A DNA stretch of 64,000 bases from CAXTKD01 sp964244885 (GTDB lineage: Bacteria; Pseudomonadota; Alphaproteobacteria; Sphingomonadales; Sphingomonadaceae), in the NCBI GenBank assembly GCA_964244885.1, contig CAXTKD010000005.1, positions 1-64,000 on the forward strand, read 5' to 3'. The notes beneath the pieces were generated by a model. The model searched no databases. It was given only the letters and a program-made list of their open reading frames with translations, and was not told the origin of the DNA. How positions within the stretch are numbered: the first letter of the stretch is position 1; each line of letters opens with the position of its first letter. Made by a program: the position numbers and the translations under genes. Shown here in pieces: positions 1 to 8,670 of the stretch.

Positions 1-79
1 CGGCCAGCGCCTGCGGGTCGGGGCCGGTGAACTCGACGAACTCGAAGCCGTCGAGGCCGAGGGGATTGTCATGGGTCAT
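1..79 (-). CDS. hppD: 4-hydroxyphenylpyruvate dioxygenase, N-terminal fragment (continues off the left edge)
   Basis: Only the first 26 codons are visible. They read MTHDNPLGLDGFEF and then VEFTGPDP, the usual amino terminus of bacterial 4-hydroxyphenylpyruvate dioxygenase, the Fe(II) enzyme that makes homogentisate from 4-hydroxyphenylpyruvate in tyrosine breakdown. The start ATG overlaps the TGA of phhA in an ATGA arrangement, so the two genes are probably translationally coupled and follow each other in one pathway (Phe to Tyr, then on to homogentisate). The catalytic domain lies outside the window, so the call rests on the N-terminus and the neighbour. Confidence 0.82.
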   Translation of the reverse strand, partial: MTHDNPLGLDGFEFVEFTGPDPQALA

Positions 80-939
80 TGGGCGTCCTTCTCACGGGCG
101 TATGCCTGAGTACCGCGGGTATAGACCCGGTCAGTCGGCAGGATGGTGGCGATGTCGAGGTCGGGCTCCGTCGCCAGCTCGGCGTAGAGCGGAGCGAAGT
201 CGGTTTCGAGCGTCTGCTTGAGCAGGTCGTCGAAGCTGTCGATGACGAAGTAGTTCTGCTGGTAGTCGTCGATCCGGTATTTCGTCCGCATCACGCGCTT
301 GAGGTCGAAACCCAGGCGGTTGGGGCTCGGATCGTCGAGCGCGAACAGGCTCTCGCCGTAGGACGAGACGATTCCGGCGCCGTAGAGCTTCAAGTCGCCC
401 CCCGAACGGATCAGCCCGAACTCAACGGTGTACCAGTAGAGCCGCGCCAGCTTGTCGATCGAGCCGTATTCGAGGCTGCGCAGGCCACCCTGGCCGTATG
501 CCTGCATGTAGTCGGCGAACACCGGGTCGGCGAGCAGCGGGACGTGGCCGAACACGTCGTGGAAGATGTCGGGCTCCTGGAGATAGTCCAGCTGGTCGGG
601 GGTGCGGATGAAATTGCCCGCGACGAAGCGGCGGTTGGCGAGATGGTCGAAGAACACGTCCTCGGGCACCAGCCCGGGCACCGCGACGACCTGCCAGCCG
701 GTCGCCTTCATCAGGCGTTCGGACAACTCCTCGAAGTCCGGGATGCCGGGCTTCGACATGCGCAGGATGTCGAGGCCGGCGATGAACTCGGGCGCGACGC
801 GCGACGGCAGCATCGCCGCCTGCCGCGCGAACAGCCGGTCCCACATCGCGTGCTCCTGCGGGCTGTAGTCCGCCCAGCCCTGCGGAATCGTCCAGTCCGT
901 GGCGGCATGATCGGGGCGGGCGAGTGCGGGAGAAGCCAT
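76..939 (-). CDS. phhA: Phenylalanine 4-monooxygenase (phenylalanine hydroxylase)
   Basis: This 287-residue protein has the length and motifs of the monomeric, iron- and tetrahydropterin-dependent bacterial phenylalanine hydroxylases that convert Phe to Tyr in the cytoplasm. The iron ligands are visible as DIFHDVFGH (residues 124-132, His127 and His132) and a Glu in YWYTVEFGL (Glu173). No N-terminal ACT regulatory domain is present, as usual for bacterial forms. It is followed by hppD with a 4-nt overlap and is divergent from an Lrp-type regulator, which suggests amino-acid-responsive control of aromatic amino acid catabolism. No strong Shine-Dalgarno sequence is seen before the chosen ATG, so the exact start is slightly uncertain. 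Confidence 0.95.
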   Translation of the reverse strand: MASPALARPDHAATDWTIPQGWADYSPQEHAMWDRLFARQAAMLPSRVAPEFIAGLDILRMSKPGIPDFEELSERLMKATGWQVVAVPGLVPEDVFFDHLANRRFVAGNFIRTPDQLDYLQEPDIFHDVFGHVPLLADPVFADYMQAYGQGGLRSLEYGSIDKLARLYWYTVEFGLIRSGGDLKLYGAGIVSSYGESLFALDDPSPNRLGFDLKRVMRTKYRIDDYQQNYFVIDSFDDLLKQTLETDFAPLYAELATEPDLDIATILPTDRVYTRGTQAYAREKDAQ

Positions 940-1034
940 GACGAGATACTCGCATATTTGTTCGATGAGCGGATTCCAGTCTTCAGCGGTTCCCGCGACT
1001 TGCTGATCAGCGCACTTCGGCTATAGCGCGCCGT

Positions 1035-1520
1035 ATGAAACAAACGCATCAGCTCGATGCCATCGACCGCCGCATCCTCGCGGCCTTGCAGGCCGACGCG
1101 ACGATCAGCCATGCGGCGCTCGCCGAAACCGTCGGCGCGTCGACCGCCTCGTGCTGGCGGCGGATCAAGGCGTTGCAGGCGGCGGGCGTTCTGCTCGGCG
1201 CGGTGCGGCTGGTCGATCCGGAGCGCGTCGGGCGCGGGGTCAACGTCGTCTGCCAGGTGCGGATGCGGGGGCATGCGCGCGAGCAGCGCGATTCGTTCGA
1301 GGAGTTCGTGCGCGGACGCGGCGAGATCATGGACGCCTATTCGATGTCGGGCGACTGGGACTATCTGCTGCGCGTCGTCGTCGAGGATGTCGCGGCCTAT
1401 GATCGCTTCCTGCGCGGCAGCCTGCTCGGCCACCCGTCGGTCGCCACCGCCTCCTCGCACTTCGCGCTCGACCAGGTGAAGCATACGACGGTGGTGCCGC
1501 TCGGCGACCAACTGCGCTAA
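1035..1520 (+). CDS. Lrp/AsnC family transcriptional regulator
   Basis: This 161-residue protein has the Lrp/AsnC layout: an N-terminal winged HTH (about residues 6-65, beginning LDAIDRRILAALQ) and a C-terminal RAM ligand-binding domain (about 70-150). Family members bind DNA as dimers or octamers and sense amino acids. It is transcribed away from phhA-hppD across a gap of about 95 bp, so by inference it is the local regulator of phenylalanine/tyrosine catabolism, as is common for AsnC-type genes next to phhA. The adjacent nadE starts only 9 nt after its stop and may be co-transcribed although functionally unrelated. Confidence 0.9.
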   Translation: MKQTHQLDAIDRRILAALQADATISHAALAETVGASTASCWRRIKALQAAGVLLGAVRLVDPERVGRGVNVVCQVRMRGHAREQRDSFEEFVRGRGEIMDAYSMSGDWDYLLRVVVEDVAAYDRFLRGSLLGHPSVATASSHFALDQVKHTTVVPLGDQLR

Positions 1521-1529
1521 AGAACGGCC

Positions 1530-3623
1530 ATGCGCGATTTCCGCTCGATCTATTCGCATGGCTTCGTCCGCGTCGCGGCGTGCACGCCGGTCGTGTCGAT
1601 TGGCGACCCGGCGGCCAATCTCGCGGCGACGCTGGAGCAGGCGCGCGACGGGCATGAGCGCGGCGTCGCGCTGATGGTGTTTCCCGAGCTCGGGCTGTCG
1701 GCCTATGCGATCGACGATCTCCTCGGCCAGCAGGCGTTGCTCGACGCGGTGCAGGCGGCGATCGGCAAACTGGTCGAGGCCAGCGCCGACCTCAACCCGA
1801 TGCTCCTGGTCGGCGCGCCGATCGCGCGTGAGGGGCGGCTGTTCAATTGCGCGGTGGCGGTGCATCGCGGCCGCCTGCTCGGCGTCGTGCCCAAGACGCA
1901 CCTGCCGAACTACCGCGAATATTACGAGAAGCGCTGGTTCGCATCAGGGCGCGACAGCGTCGGGCAGGAGATCACCGTCGCTGGGCTGACCGCGCCGTTC
2001 GGCGTCGATTTATTGTTCGAGGCCGAGGGGATCGACGGGTTCGTCGTCCATGCCGAGATCTGCGAAGATCTGTGGGCGCCGTCGCCGCCGAGCGACATCG
2101 GCGCGCTCGCGGGCGCGACGATCCTCTGCAACCTGTCGGCGAGCAACATCACTGTCGGCAAGGCGGCGACCCGGCGGCAGCTCTGCGACGTCCAGTCGGG
2201 GCGCGGCTGGGCGGCCTATGTCTATGCCGCGGCGGGCGCGGGCGAATCGACCACCGACCTCGCATGGGACGGCCAGTGCTGCATCCACGAGCTCGGCGCC
2301 TGCCTCGCCGAGGGCAAGCGCTTCTCGCTCGACGCGGACATGACGGTCGCCGATGTCGATGTCGAGCGGCTGCTGCTCGAGCGGCTGCGCACCGGGACGT
2401 TCAACGACGCGGCGACGGTGCGCGGGCGGCCCGAGGACATCTTCCGGCGCGTCAGGTTTCGCTTCGAGCCGCCCGAGGGCGACATCGGGCTGGAGCGCGC
2501 GGTCGACCGCTTTCCGTTCGCGCCGTGCGACGCCGGCCGGCTCGACGAGGACTGCTACGAGACCTTCAACATCCAGGTCCACGGCCTCATCCGCCGCCTC
2601 AAGGCCACTGGCATCAAGCGGCTGACGATCGGCGTCTCGGGCGGGCTCGATTCGACCCACGCGCTGATCGTCGCGGCGCGCGCCTTCGACCTCCTGGGCT
2701 GGCCGCGCACCGACATCCTGGGCTTCACCCTGCCGGGCTTCGCGACCAGCGAGGGCACCAAGGCCAACGCCTGGGCGCTGATGCGCCAGCTCGGGATCAC
2801 GGCGGAGGAGATCGACATCCGGCCGCTCGCCGAGCAGATGCTCCAGGACTTGGGGCATCCCTTCGCCGACGGCCAGCCGGTCTATGACGTGACGTTCGAA
2901 AACGTCCAGGCGGGGCTGCGCACCGACCTGCTGTTCCGCGCCGCCAACCAGCGCGAGGCGCTGGTGCTCGGCACCGGCGACCTGTCCGAGCTGGCGCTCG
3001 GCTGGTGCACCTATGGCGTCGGCGACCAGATGAGCCATTACAACGTCAACGGCGGCGTGCCGAAGACGCTGATCCAGCACGTCCTCCGCTGGGCCGCGGC
3101 CGAGGGCATCTTCGATGCCGCGACGAGCGCGACCCTGCGTTCGGTGCTCGATACCGTGATCTCACCCGAGCTGGTGCCGGGCGAGCAGCTGCAGAGCACC
3201 GAGGACAAGCTCGGCTCCTACGCCCTCCACGACTTCGCGCTGCACTACGTCGCGCGTTATGGCCTCAAGCCCTCGAAGGTCGCCTTTCTCGCGCACCGCG
3301 CGTGGAGCGATGCCGGCGCCGGAACGTGGCCGCCGGGCTATCCGGAGGACAAGCGTCCGGCCTACGACCTCGCGACGATCCGCAAGACGCTGGAAACCTT
3401 CCTCTTCCGATTCTTCAGCACCAGCCAGTTCAAGCGCTCGGCGATGCCCAACGGGCCAAAGGTTTCGGCGGCGGGGTCGCTCAGCCCGCGTGGCGACTGG
3501 CGCGCGCCGTCGGACGGCAATGCGCGGCTGTGGCTGGATGAGCTTCGGCGGAACGTGCCGGAGAACGAGACCGTCGAGACGGCCGCAAAATCCGGCTCGG
3601 AGGGTCGCCCGCTCGTCCGCTAG
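1530..3623 (+). CDS. nadE: Glutamine-dependent NAD+ synthetase
   Basis: The 697-residue product is a full two-domain NAD synthetase. The N-terminal nitrilase-type glutaminase carries the catalytic triad Glu53 (FPELGLSAY), Lys122 (VPKTHLPNY) and Cys178 (HAEICEDLW). The C-terminal ATP-pyrophosphatase domain has the P-loop SGGLDS at residues 370-375. It converts nicotinate adenine dinucleotide to NAD+ using glutamine-derived ammonia and ATP. Length and domain order match the long glutamine-hydrolysing class rather than the short ammonia-dependent form. Its TAG stop overlaps the stop of the convergent DUF3298 gene by three bases (shared CTAG), with no terminator between them. Confidence 0.96.
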   Translation: MRDFRSIYSHGFVRVAACTPVVSIGDPAANLAATLEQARDGHERGVALMVFPELGLSAYAIDDLLGQQALLDAVQAAIGKLVEASADLNPMLLVGAPIAREGRLFNCAVAVHRGRLLGVVPKTHLPNYREYYEKRWFASGRDSVGQEITVAGLTAPFGVDLLFEAEGIDGFVVHAEICEDLWAPSPPSDIGALAGATILCNLSASNITVGKAATRRQLCDVQSGRGWAAYVYAAAGAGESTTDLAWDGQCCIHELGACLAEGKRFSLDADMTVADVDVERLLLERLRTGTFNDAATVRGRPEDIFRRVRFRFEPPEGDIGLERAVDRFPFAPCDAGRLDEDCYETFNIQVHGLIRRLKATGIKRLTIGVSGGLDSTHALIVAARAFDLLGWPRTDILGFTLPGFATSEGTKANAWALMRQLGITAEEIDIRPLAEQMLQDLGHPFADGQPVYDVTFENVQAGLRTDLLFRAANQREALVLGTGDLSELALGWCTYGVGDQMSHYNVNGGVPKTLIQHVLRWAAAEGIFDAATSATLRSVLDTVISPELVPGEQLQSTEDKLGSYALHDFALHYVARYGLKPSKVAFLAHRAWSDAGAGTWPPGYPEDKRPAYDLATIRKTLETFLFRFFSTSQFKRSAMPNGPKVSAAGSLSPRGDWRAPSDGNARLWLDELRRNVPENETVETAAKSGSEGRPLVR

Positions 3624-4471
3624 GGCTGCCTGTAGCCGAACGCCGGACGATAGCTTGCCTTGACCAGCGAGACGACCTCGGGCGGCAGGTCGAGCAGCAG
3701 CTCATAGCTGCCCTCGGCATAAGGCCCGGCCTCATACGGTCCGATCAGCATTTTGATGGCGATGACGCGGCCGTCGACGTCGCCGGTCGGGACGAGCACC
3801 TGCCGGTCAATCGCGGGGCAGTCGTTGAACATGGCGCCGGTGAAGGGCTCGGGCCGGCGGCGCTTGCGCTCCTCGTCGAGCGCCTTGCAGTAGCTGGCGG
3901 TGAGCAGCGCGCGCGCCTTGCTCCAGCCGTCGAACAGGTCGGCGAAGCGCAGGCGTTCGGCGTCCTGCTTGTCCCAGATCACCGCGTCGAAGCCATGCAT
4001 GCCGTGCGCGCCGCCGGTGAAGGTGTCGAGCTCGGCGGACAGCACGAGCAGCCGCGGCGTCTCGGCCGCGCGGGTCCAGCTTTCGCCGAACTGGTGCTTG
4101 AAGAATGGGGCATCCGCGGGCCGAGCCTTGCGGTCGTTGGCGGCGGCGACGCGCGCCTTGGCAAGCTCGTGCAGCGTCTCGCCGCGCATCAGCTTGAGCA
4201 GCGCCGGCTGGGTCGCGGCCTGCGGGGCGGCGAACCAGCTGAAGTCGAGATCGGAATCGTGATGCTCGATCAGCAGGTCGATGGCGGGGACAGCCGTCGT
4301 CGCGGCGGGAGCTTGAGCTGGAGTCTGTTGGCAACCTATCAGCGCCAGCAGCGCTACAAACGCCCCAACAATCCCGTTCGTCCTGAGCTTGTCGAAGGAC
4401 GTAGTTGCTCGGAGGCCGTGCTTGCCACGTGGTTCGACAGGCTCACCACGAACGGAGTCAGAGGAGGGCAT
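3620..4471 (-). CDS. DUF3298/RsiV-like exported lipoprotein with a repeat-derived N-terminus
   Basis: The body resembles the DUF3298 (RsiV-like C-terminal) family of exported proteins; ELDTFTGGAHGMHGFDAV is the typical central motif, and the function is unknown (cell-envelope role inferred). A hydrophobic stretch ending LIGCQQ (about residues 39-49) looks like a lipoprotein signal with Cys as lipid anchor. The odd feature is the first 33 codons: they lie inside family A palindrome A1 and encode VRGEPVEPR and SFDKLRTNG, peptides that come from that repeat and not from the protein family. The only ATG is directly after the TAA of cysS. Either the repeat has replaced the original start, or translation begins at a rare codon just before the signal peptide. 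Confidence 0.72.
   Translation of the reverse strand: MPSSDSVRGEPVEPRGKHGLRATTSFDKLRTNGIVGAFVALLALIGCQQTPAQAPAATTAVPAIDLLIEHHDSDLDFSWFAAPQAATQPALLKLMRGETLHELAKARVAAANDRKARPADAPFFKHQFGESWTRAAETPRLLVLSAELDTFTGGAHGMHGFDAVIWDKQDAERLRFADLFDGWSKARALLTASYCKALDEERKRRRPEPFTGAMFNDCPAIDRQVLVPTGDVDGRVIAIKMLIGPYEAGPYAEGSYELLLDLPPEVVSLVKASYRPAFGYRQP
4374..4455. repeat. Family A palindromic repeat, copy A1
   Basis: Two inverted arms of about 28 nt, CCGTTCGTCCTGAGCTTGTC... and its near complement ending ACCACGAACGG, are separated by a 26-nt spacer. The first arm carries the hairpin stem TCCT/AGGA and the second TGGT/ACCA. This copy overlaps the 5' end of the DUF3298 reading frame. Related copies lie near 5.9, 6.6 and 41.0 kb. 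Confidence 0.9.
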
Positions 4472-5830
4472 TTACGACCGCTTCCAGGTCGTGCCGCTCG
4501 CGCTGTCCTCGAGGATGATGCCCTCGGCCTCCAGCTCCTTGCGGAGGCGGTCGGCGGTGGCGAAGTCGCGCGTCGCACGCGCCTGATTGCGCGCCTCGAT
4601 CTTGGCGTCGATCGCGCTATCGCCTTCCTCTGTTCCGGCACCGCGAAACCATTCTTCGGGACTGGATTGCAGCAGGCCGAGCAGATTGGCGGACGCGCGG
4701 AGGGTCGCCTGGTCGTGCGCCAGCGCTGTGCTGTGCGCGACGGCGCCGCGGAGCTTCTCCAGCACCGCCAGCGCGGCGGGCGTGTTGAGGTCGTCCGACA
4801 GCGCGTCGAGCAGCTCTGGATGCGGTGCGGCGCCCGACGCGGTGTCGTCGCCGACCATGCGGTAAAGGCGATCGAGGCGGCGCTTCGACTCGGCGAGCAG
4901 CGTGTCGGTCCACACCAGGGGCTGGCGGTAGTGCGCGCTGATCAACGCCAGGCGCAGCACCTCGCCGTGCCAGCCGGCGGCCAGCAATTCCTCGACCAGC
5001 ACGACGTTGCCGAGCGATTTCGACATCTTCTCGTCGCCCATCGACAGGAAGCCGTTGTGCATCCAGATCTTCGCCAGCGGCGCGCCGTGGGCGCAGGTGG
5101 ATTGCGCGAGCTCGTTCTCGTGATGCGGGAATTGCAGGTCGAGGCCGCCGCCGTGGATGTCGATCGTCGTCCCCAGTTCGCTCTCGATCATCGCCGAACA
5201 TTCGATGTGCCAGCCGGGGCGGCCGCGGCCCCACGGACTCGGCCAGCCGGGCTGGTCGTCGCTGCTCGGCTTCCACAGCACGAAGTCGGCAGGGCTCCGC
5301 TTGTAGGGCGCAACCTCGACGCGGGCACCGGCGATCATCTCGTCGAGCGGGCGGCGGGAGAGCGCGCCGTAATCGGGATCGCTCGCGACGTCGAACAGCA
5401 CGTGGCCTTCGGCGGCGTAGGCGTGGCCCTTGTCGATCAGCCGAGCGATCATCGCGACCATGCCGGTGACGTGCGCAGTGGCGTGCGGCGCGCGGTCGGG
5501 CGGGGCGACGCCGAGCGCCCCCATGTCGGCGAGGTAATGGCCCTCGTAGCGGCTGGTGATCGTCTCGATCGGAACGCCCTCGGCCGCCGCCGAGGCGATG
5601 ATCTTGTCCTCGATGTCGGTGACGTTGCGCGCGTAGACGACGCTCTCAGCGCCATAGGTATGGCGGAGCAGGCGGGCGAGCAGGTCGAACACCACCGCAG
5701 GCCGCGCGTTGCCGATGTGGGCGCGGTTGTAGACCGTCGGGCCGCAGACATACATCGTCACCCGCGACGGATCGGCGGGGACGAGCGGCTGCTTGGCGCG
5801 CGTCAGCGTGTCGTAAAGCTGGATGGTCAT
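4472..5830 (-). CDS. cysS: Cysteinyl-tRNA synthetase
   Basis: The chosen ATG gives a 452-residue class I synthetase beginning MTIQLYDTL. An upstream in-frame extension only translates repeat A2 and was excluded. The HIGH-type motif is HIGN (residues 38-41), preceded by the zinc-ligand context VCGPTVYN. The second signature is DEKMSKSLGN near residue 266. The enzyme charges tRNA-Cys in the cytoplasm. It lies downstream of cvpA and radA on the minus strand, separated from cvpA by a family A palindrome, and its TAA directly abuts the ATG of the DUF3298 gene. Confidence 0.96.
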   Translation of the reverse strand: MTIQLYDTLTRAKQPLVPADPSRVTMYVCGPTVYNRAHIGNARPAVVFDLLARLLRHTYGAESVVYARNVTDIEDKIIASAAAEGVPIETITSRYEGHYLADMGALGVAPPDRAPHATAHVTGMVAMIARLIDKGHAYAAEGHVLFDVASDPDYGALSRRPLDEMIAGARVEVAPYKRSPADFVLWKPSSDDQPGWPSPWGRGRPGWHIECSAMIESELGTTIDIHGGGLDLQFPHHENELAQSTCAHGAPLAKIWMHNGFLSMGDEKMSKSLGNVVLVEELLAAGWHGEVLRLALISAHYRQPLVWTDTLLAESKRRLDRLYRMVGDDTASGAAPHPELLDALSDDLNTPAALAVLEKLRGAVAHSTALAHDQATLRASANLLGLLQSSPEEWFRGAGTEEGDSAIDAKIEARNQARATRDFATADRLRKELEAEGIILEDSASGTTWKRS

Positions 5831-5877
5831 GGTGCGCGTGGTAGCGGCTGCCAAGGCGACGTGCCAGCGTCCAACGC

Positions 5878-5955
5878 CGTTCGTCCTGAGCCTGTCGAAG
5901 GACGTTGCCCGCGCGGCGGTGCGATCTCGTCCTTCGACAGGCTCAGGACGAACGG
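5878..5955. repeat. Family A palindromic repeat, copy A2
   Basis: Inverted arms CCGTTCGTCCTGAGCCTGTC... and ...GACAGGCTCAGGACGAACGG surround a 22-nt spacer in the cysS-cvpA gap. Both arms carry the TCCT/AGGA stem. Read through on the minus strand, the repeat encodes VRPEPVEGR and SFDRLRTNG, which artificially extends the cysS frame. Confidence 0.9.
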
Positions 5956-5972
5956 AGATTTGTGCGGCGGGC

Positions 5973-6557
5973 CTACTTCGTCGGGGCGGCCTTTTCGGCG
6001 AGGTCGCCGAGCGCGGCGCGGGCCTTGTCGCCGTAGCTCGGCTGGTCCGACGCTTCGGGCGGGGCGTGGCGGCGCTTCTCGACGAAGTCCGAGATCGCGG
6101 CCGACGACAGGCGGAGCAGCGGCGTGGTCCTCGACGCGGTGACCCAGGCCGGCTTCGGCGTCGCAGCACCCCACACCATGTCGAAGAACAGGTTGATCAG
6201 GAGGAAGAGCAAGGACGCCACGATCAACCCCTTGATCGCGCCAAAGCCGAGGCCGAGCGCGCGGTCGATCGGACCGAGGATTGAAGTACGGGTGCGCGCG
6301 CCGAGGTTTCGCGCCACCATCTTGAAGCCGAAGAAGGTGATTGCGAACAGCAGTACGAATGCCAAGATCGCGGCCCCGGTTTCGGTGTGGACGAACGTCA
6401 TCGCGAGCGCGGTGGCCGGCGTGTGGAACAGCCGGAGCGCGGCGACGGCGGCGACCCACGCGAGGAGCGACAACACCTCGCAGACGAAACCGCGCATCAG
6501 CCCGGCGACGGCGGCCCAGCCGATGATGATCAGGACGACGATGTCGAAGGTGGTCAT
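5973..6557 (-). CDS. cvpA: CvpA family inner-membrane protein
   Basis: A 194-residue protein with four predicted hydrophobic segments in its first 140 residues, beginning MTTFDIVVLIIIGW, followed by a polar tail. It fits the CvpA/colicin V production family, whose biochemical role is unsettled (links to envelope integrity and secretion). GFVCEVLSLLAWV and LGFGAIKGLIVASLLF are family-typical. Gene order radA-cvpA is common in alphaproteobacteria. A TTG three codons upstream (end 6566) has a better-spaced GAAGG and could be the real start. The C-terminal 55 residues are charged and probably cytoplasmic. Confidence 0.88.
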   Translation of the reverse strand: MTTFDIVVLIIIGWAAVAGLMRGFVCEVLSLLAWVAAVAALRLFHTPATALAMTFVHTETGAAILAFVLLFAITFFGFKMVARNLGARTRTSILGPIDRALGLGFGAIKGLIVASLLFLLINLFFDMVWGAATPKPAWVTASRTTPLLRLSSAAISDFVEKRRHAPPEASDQPSYGDKARAALGDLAEKAAPTK

Positions 6558-6597
6558 GGCGGACAATTAGGCCTTCGGCGAGGACTGTTCAAACCTC

Positions 6598-6678
6598 CGT
6601 TCGTGGTGAGCTTGTCGAACCACGTGGCATGCTCAGATTGCTGAGCGACACGTCCTTCGACAAGCTCAGGACGAACGG
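6598..6678. repeat. Family A palindromic repeat, copy A3
   Basis: Inverted arms sit in the radA-cvpA gap. Here the first arm has the TGGT/ACCA stem and the second TCCT/AGGA, the reverse of A1. The element lies between cvpA and the radA stop and contains no gene. Confidence 0.9.
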
Positions 6679-6688
6679 AGACCCAAGG

Positions 6689-8053
6689 TCAGCCGCGCCC
6701 GGTCATATGGTCAACGAGGCTGCCAAGCGAGACGACCGAGACGGTCCTCATGTGGGTTTTGGCGCCGGCGGGCATCATTACGGTATCGAAACCAAGTTTG
6801 GCGGCTTCCTTGAGGCGGATGCCGGGGTGGCTTGGCTGGCGGACTTCGCCCGAGAGCGCGATTTCGCCCATGACGACGGCGCCGGTCGGGACCGGGGTTT
6901 CGGAGAGCGCGGAGATGAGCGCGGCGGCGACGGCGAGGTCGGCGGCGGGGTCCTGGATGCGCAGGCCCCCGGCGACGTTGAGGTAGACCTCGCAGGTCGA
7001 GAAGTTGAGGCCGCAGCGCGCCTCCAGCACCGCCAGAACCATCGCGAGGCGGCCCGAATCCCAGCCGACAACGGCGCGTCGCGGCGTCGCGCCGGAGGCA
7101 AGGCGAACGACCAGCGCCTGGATTTCGACCATCACCGGGCGCGTGCCTTCGAGCGCGGGGAAGACGACCGAGCCCGAGACCGGCGCGTCGCGGCTGGTCA
7201 GGAACAGCGAGGAGGGGTTGGTCACTTCCTCGAGGCCACCCGCGCCCATCGCGAAGACGCCGATCTCGTCGGTGCCGCCGAAGCGGTTCTTGACGGCGCG
7301 GAGGATGCGGTACTGGTGGCTGCGCTCGCCTTCGAAATAAAGCACGGCGTCAACCATATGCTCGAGCACGCGGGGGCCGGCGATCTGGCCGTCCTTGGTG
7401 ACGTGGCCGACGAGGATGACGGCGCAGCCCGACATCTTGGCGTAGCGGATGAGCTCCTGGCTCGCGGCGCGGACCTGGCTGACGGTGCCGGGGGCGCCCT
7501 CCAGCAGGTCCGAGTGCATCGTCTGGATCGAATCGATAATCAGGAGGGCGGGCGGTAGTCCCGCGGACAACGTTGTCAGGATGTCGCGCACCGAAGTCGC
7601 GCTGGCGAGCGCCACTGGCGCCTTAGCGACGCCGAGCCGCGCGGCGCGCAGGCGGATCTGGTCGGCCGCTTCCTCGCCCGAGACATAGGCGACCGACAGG
7701 CTGGCGCTCGCCATCTTGCCCGCGGCCTGGAGCAGCAAGGTCGATTTGCCGATGCCGGGATCGCCGCCGACCAGAACCGCCGAGCCCGCGACGAGGCCGC
7801 CGCCCAGCGCCAGGTCAAGCTCGGCGATGCCGGTCGACAGGCGGGAGGGCGGCTCGGTCGCGTGCGCCAGCGATGACAGCTCGATATGCCGCCCGCCGCC
7901 GGCGAGCGACTGCTTGGCGGAGAACGGCGTGATCGTCGCCGTGGCTTCCTGATGGATGCAGTTCCAGTCGTTGCAGTCGGGGCATTGCCCCGCCCATTTG
8001 GCGAAGGCCGAGCCGCAGCTGTGGCAGACGTAGCGGACGGCGGGGCGGGCCAT
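6689..8053 (-). CDS. radA: DNA repair protein RadA
   Basis: The ATG with GGAG just upstream gives 454 residues beginning MARPAVRYVCHSCG. The N-terminal C4 zinc finger uses Cys10, Cys13, Cys24 and Cys27. The RecA-like ATPase has Walker A GGDPGIGKST at residues 96-105 and the RadA-specific KNRFG motif near 256. A Lon-like C-terminal domain follows. RadA/Sms is a DnaB-type helicase that acts on recombination intermediates (branch migration during homologous repair). An upstream extension of 75 codons was rejected because it lacks conserved sequence and an RBS. cvpA and cysS follow on the same strand. Confidence 0.96.
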   Translation of the reverse strand: MARPAVRYVCHSCGSAFAKWAGQCPDCNDWNCIHQEATATITPFSAKQSLAGGGRHIELSSLAHATEPPSRLSTGIAELDLALGGGLVAGSAVLVGGDPGIGKSTLLLQAAGKMASASLSVAYVSGEEAADQIRLRAARLGVAKAPVALASATSVRDILTTLSAGLPPALLIIDSIQTMHSDLLEGAPGTVSQVRAASQELIRYAKMSGCAVILVGHVTKDGQIAGPRVLEHMVDAVLYFEGERSHQYRILRAVKNRFGGTDEIGVFAMGAGGLEEVTNPSSLFLTSRDAPVSGSVVFPALEGTRPVMVEIQALVVRLASGATPRRAVVGWDSGRLAMVLAVLEARCGLNFSTCEVYLNVAGGLRIQDPAADLAVAAALISALSETPVPTGAVVMGEIALSGEVRQPSHPGIRLKEAAKLGFDTVMMPAGAKTHMRTVSVVSLGSLVDHMTGRG

Positions 8054-8168
8054 GAGGACTCCGGCTGGAGCGAAACAGAGAGGGAACATAGCGAGAGGAG
8101 GGGGGCAAGACAATCGCCATGAATCATGAGACATTCTTCCCGATGACTGGGAATTTGGGGAGAGTGGA

Positions 8169-8618
8169 ATGAACAACATAGCTCGCGCCGTCATCGCCGC
8201 CACGGCGGTGGCGGGCACGCTCGACATCCTGAGCGCCTTCGTGTTCGGCGGCATGGCGGGGGCGACTCCGGGGGTCATTCTGCGCTACGTCGCGAGCGGG
8301 CCGTTCGGCGACGGGTTGCCCGCCGACAACGCCACCGCGCTGCTCGGCCTCGCGGTGCATTTCGCGCTGATGGCGATCATGGCGACGGTATTCGTGCTGG
8401 CGGCGGCGCGGCTCCCGGCGTTGCGGCGGCACGCGGTCATCGCCGGCCTGCTCTACGGCCTCGCGATCTATCTGGTGATGTATTTCGTCGTCGTGCCGGC
8501 GCGCTTCGGCAAGCTGCCGACGATCGACCTCTGGCATGTCGGCAACGCGCTGTTCTCGCACTGGCTTTGCGTCGGCTTGCCGATAGCTCTGATCGCCAGG
8601 CGTTATCTGCGCAGCTAG
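8169..8618 (+). CDS. Small integral membrane protein, four predicted segments
   Basis: I do not recognise a characterised family. The 149-residue product has about four hydrophobic segments (roughly residues 5-27, 56-80, 87-110 and 125-145), few charges and a short basic C-terminus (ARRYLRS). This suggests a small inner-membrane protein of the YagU/DUF1440 type, but that is only a resemblance. The start ATG has a good upstream GGGGAG. It stands alone, divergent from radA and convergent with the hydrolase downstream, so context gives no function. Confidence 0.7.
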   Translation: MNNIARAVIAATAVAGTLDILSAFVFGGMAGATPGVILRYVASGPFGDGLPADNATALLGLAVHFALMAIMATVFVLAAARLPALRRHAVIAGLLYGLAIYLVMYFVVVPARFGKLPTIDLWHVGNALFSHWLCVGLPIALIARRYLRS

Positions 8619-8670
8619 AGGGCTTTCGTGCCGAGTTCACTCACGCCGATTAAGGCAATCGGATTTTGCT

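Noticed and set aside
76..1026. Large plus-strand frames antisense to phhA, and similar frames across the window
   Set aside because: These are shadows due to high GC; conserved protein motifs lie on the opposite strand.
5831..6169. Extended N-terminus of cysS
   Set aside because: The extra residues translate repeat A2 and cvpA-antisense sequence; the enzyme begins at MTIQLYDTL.
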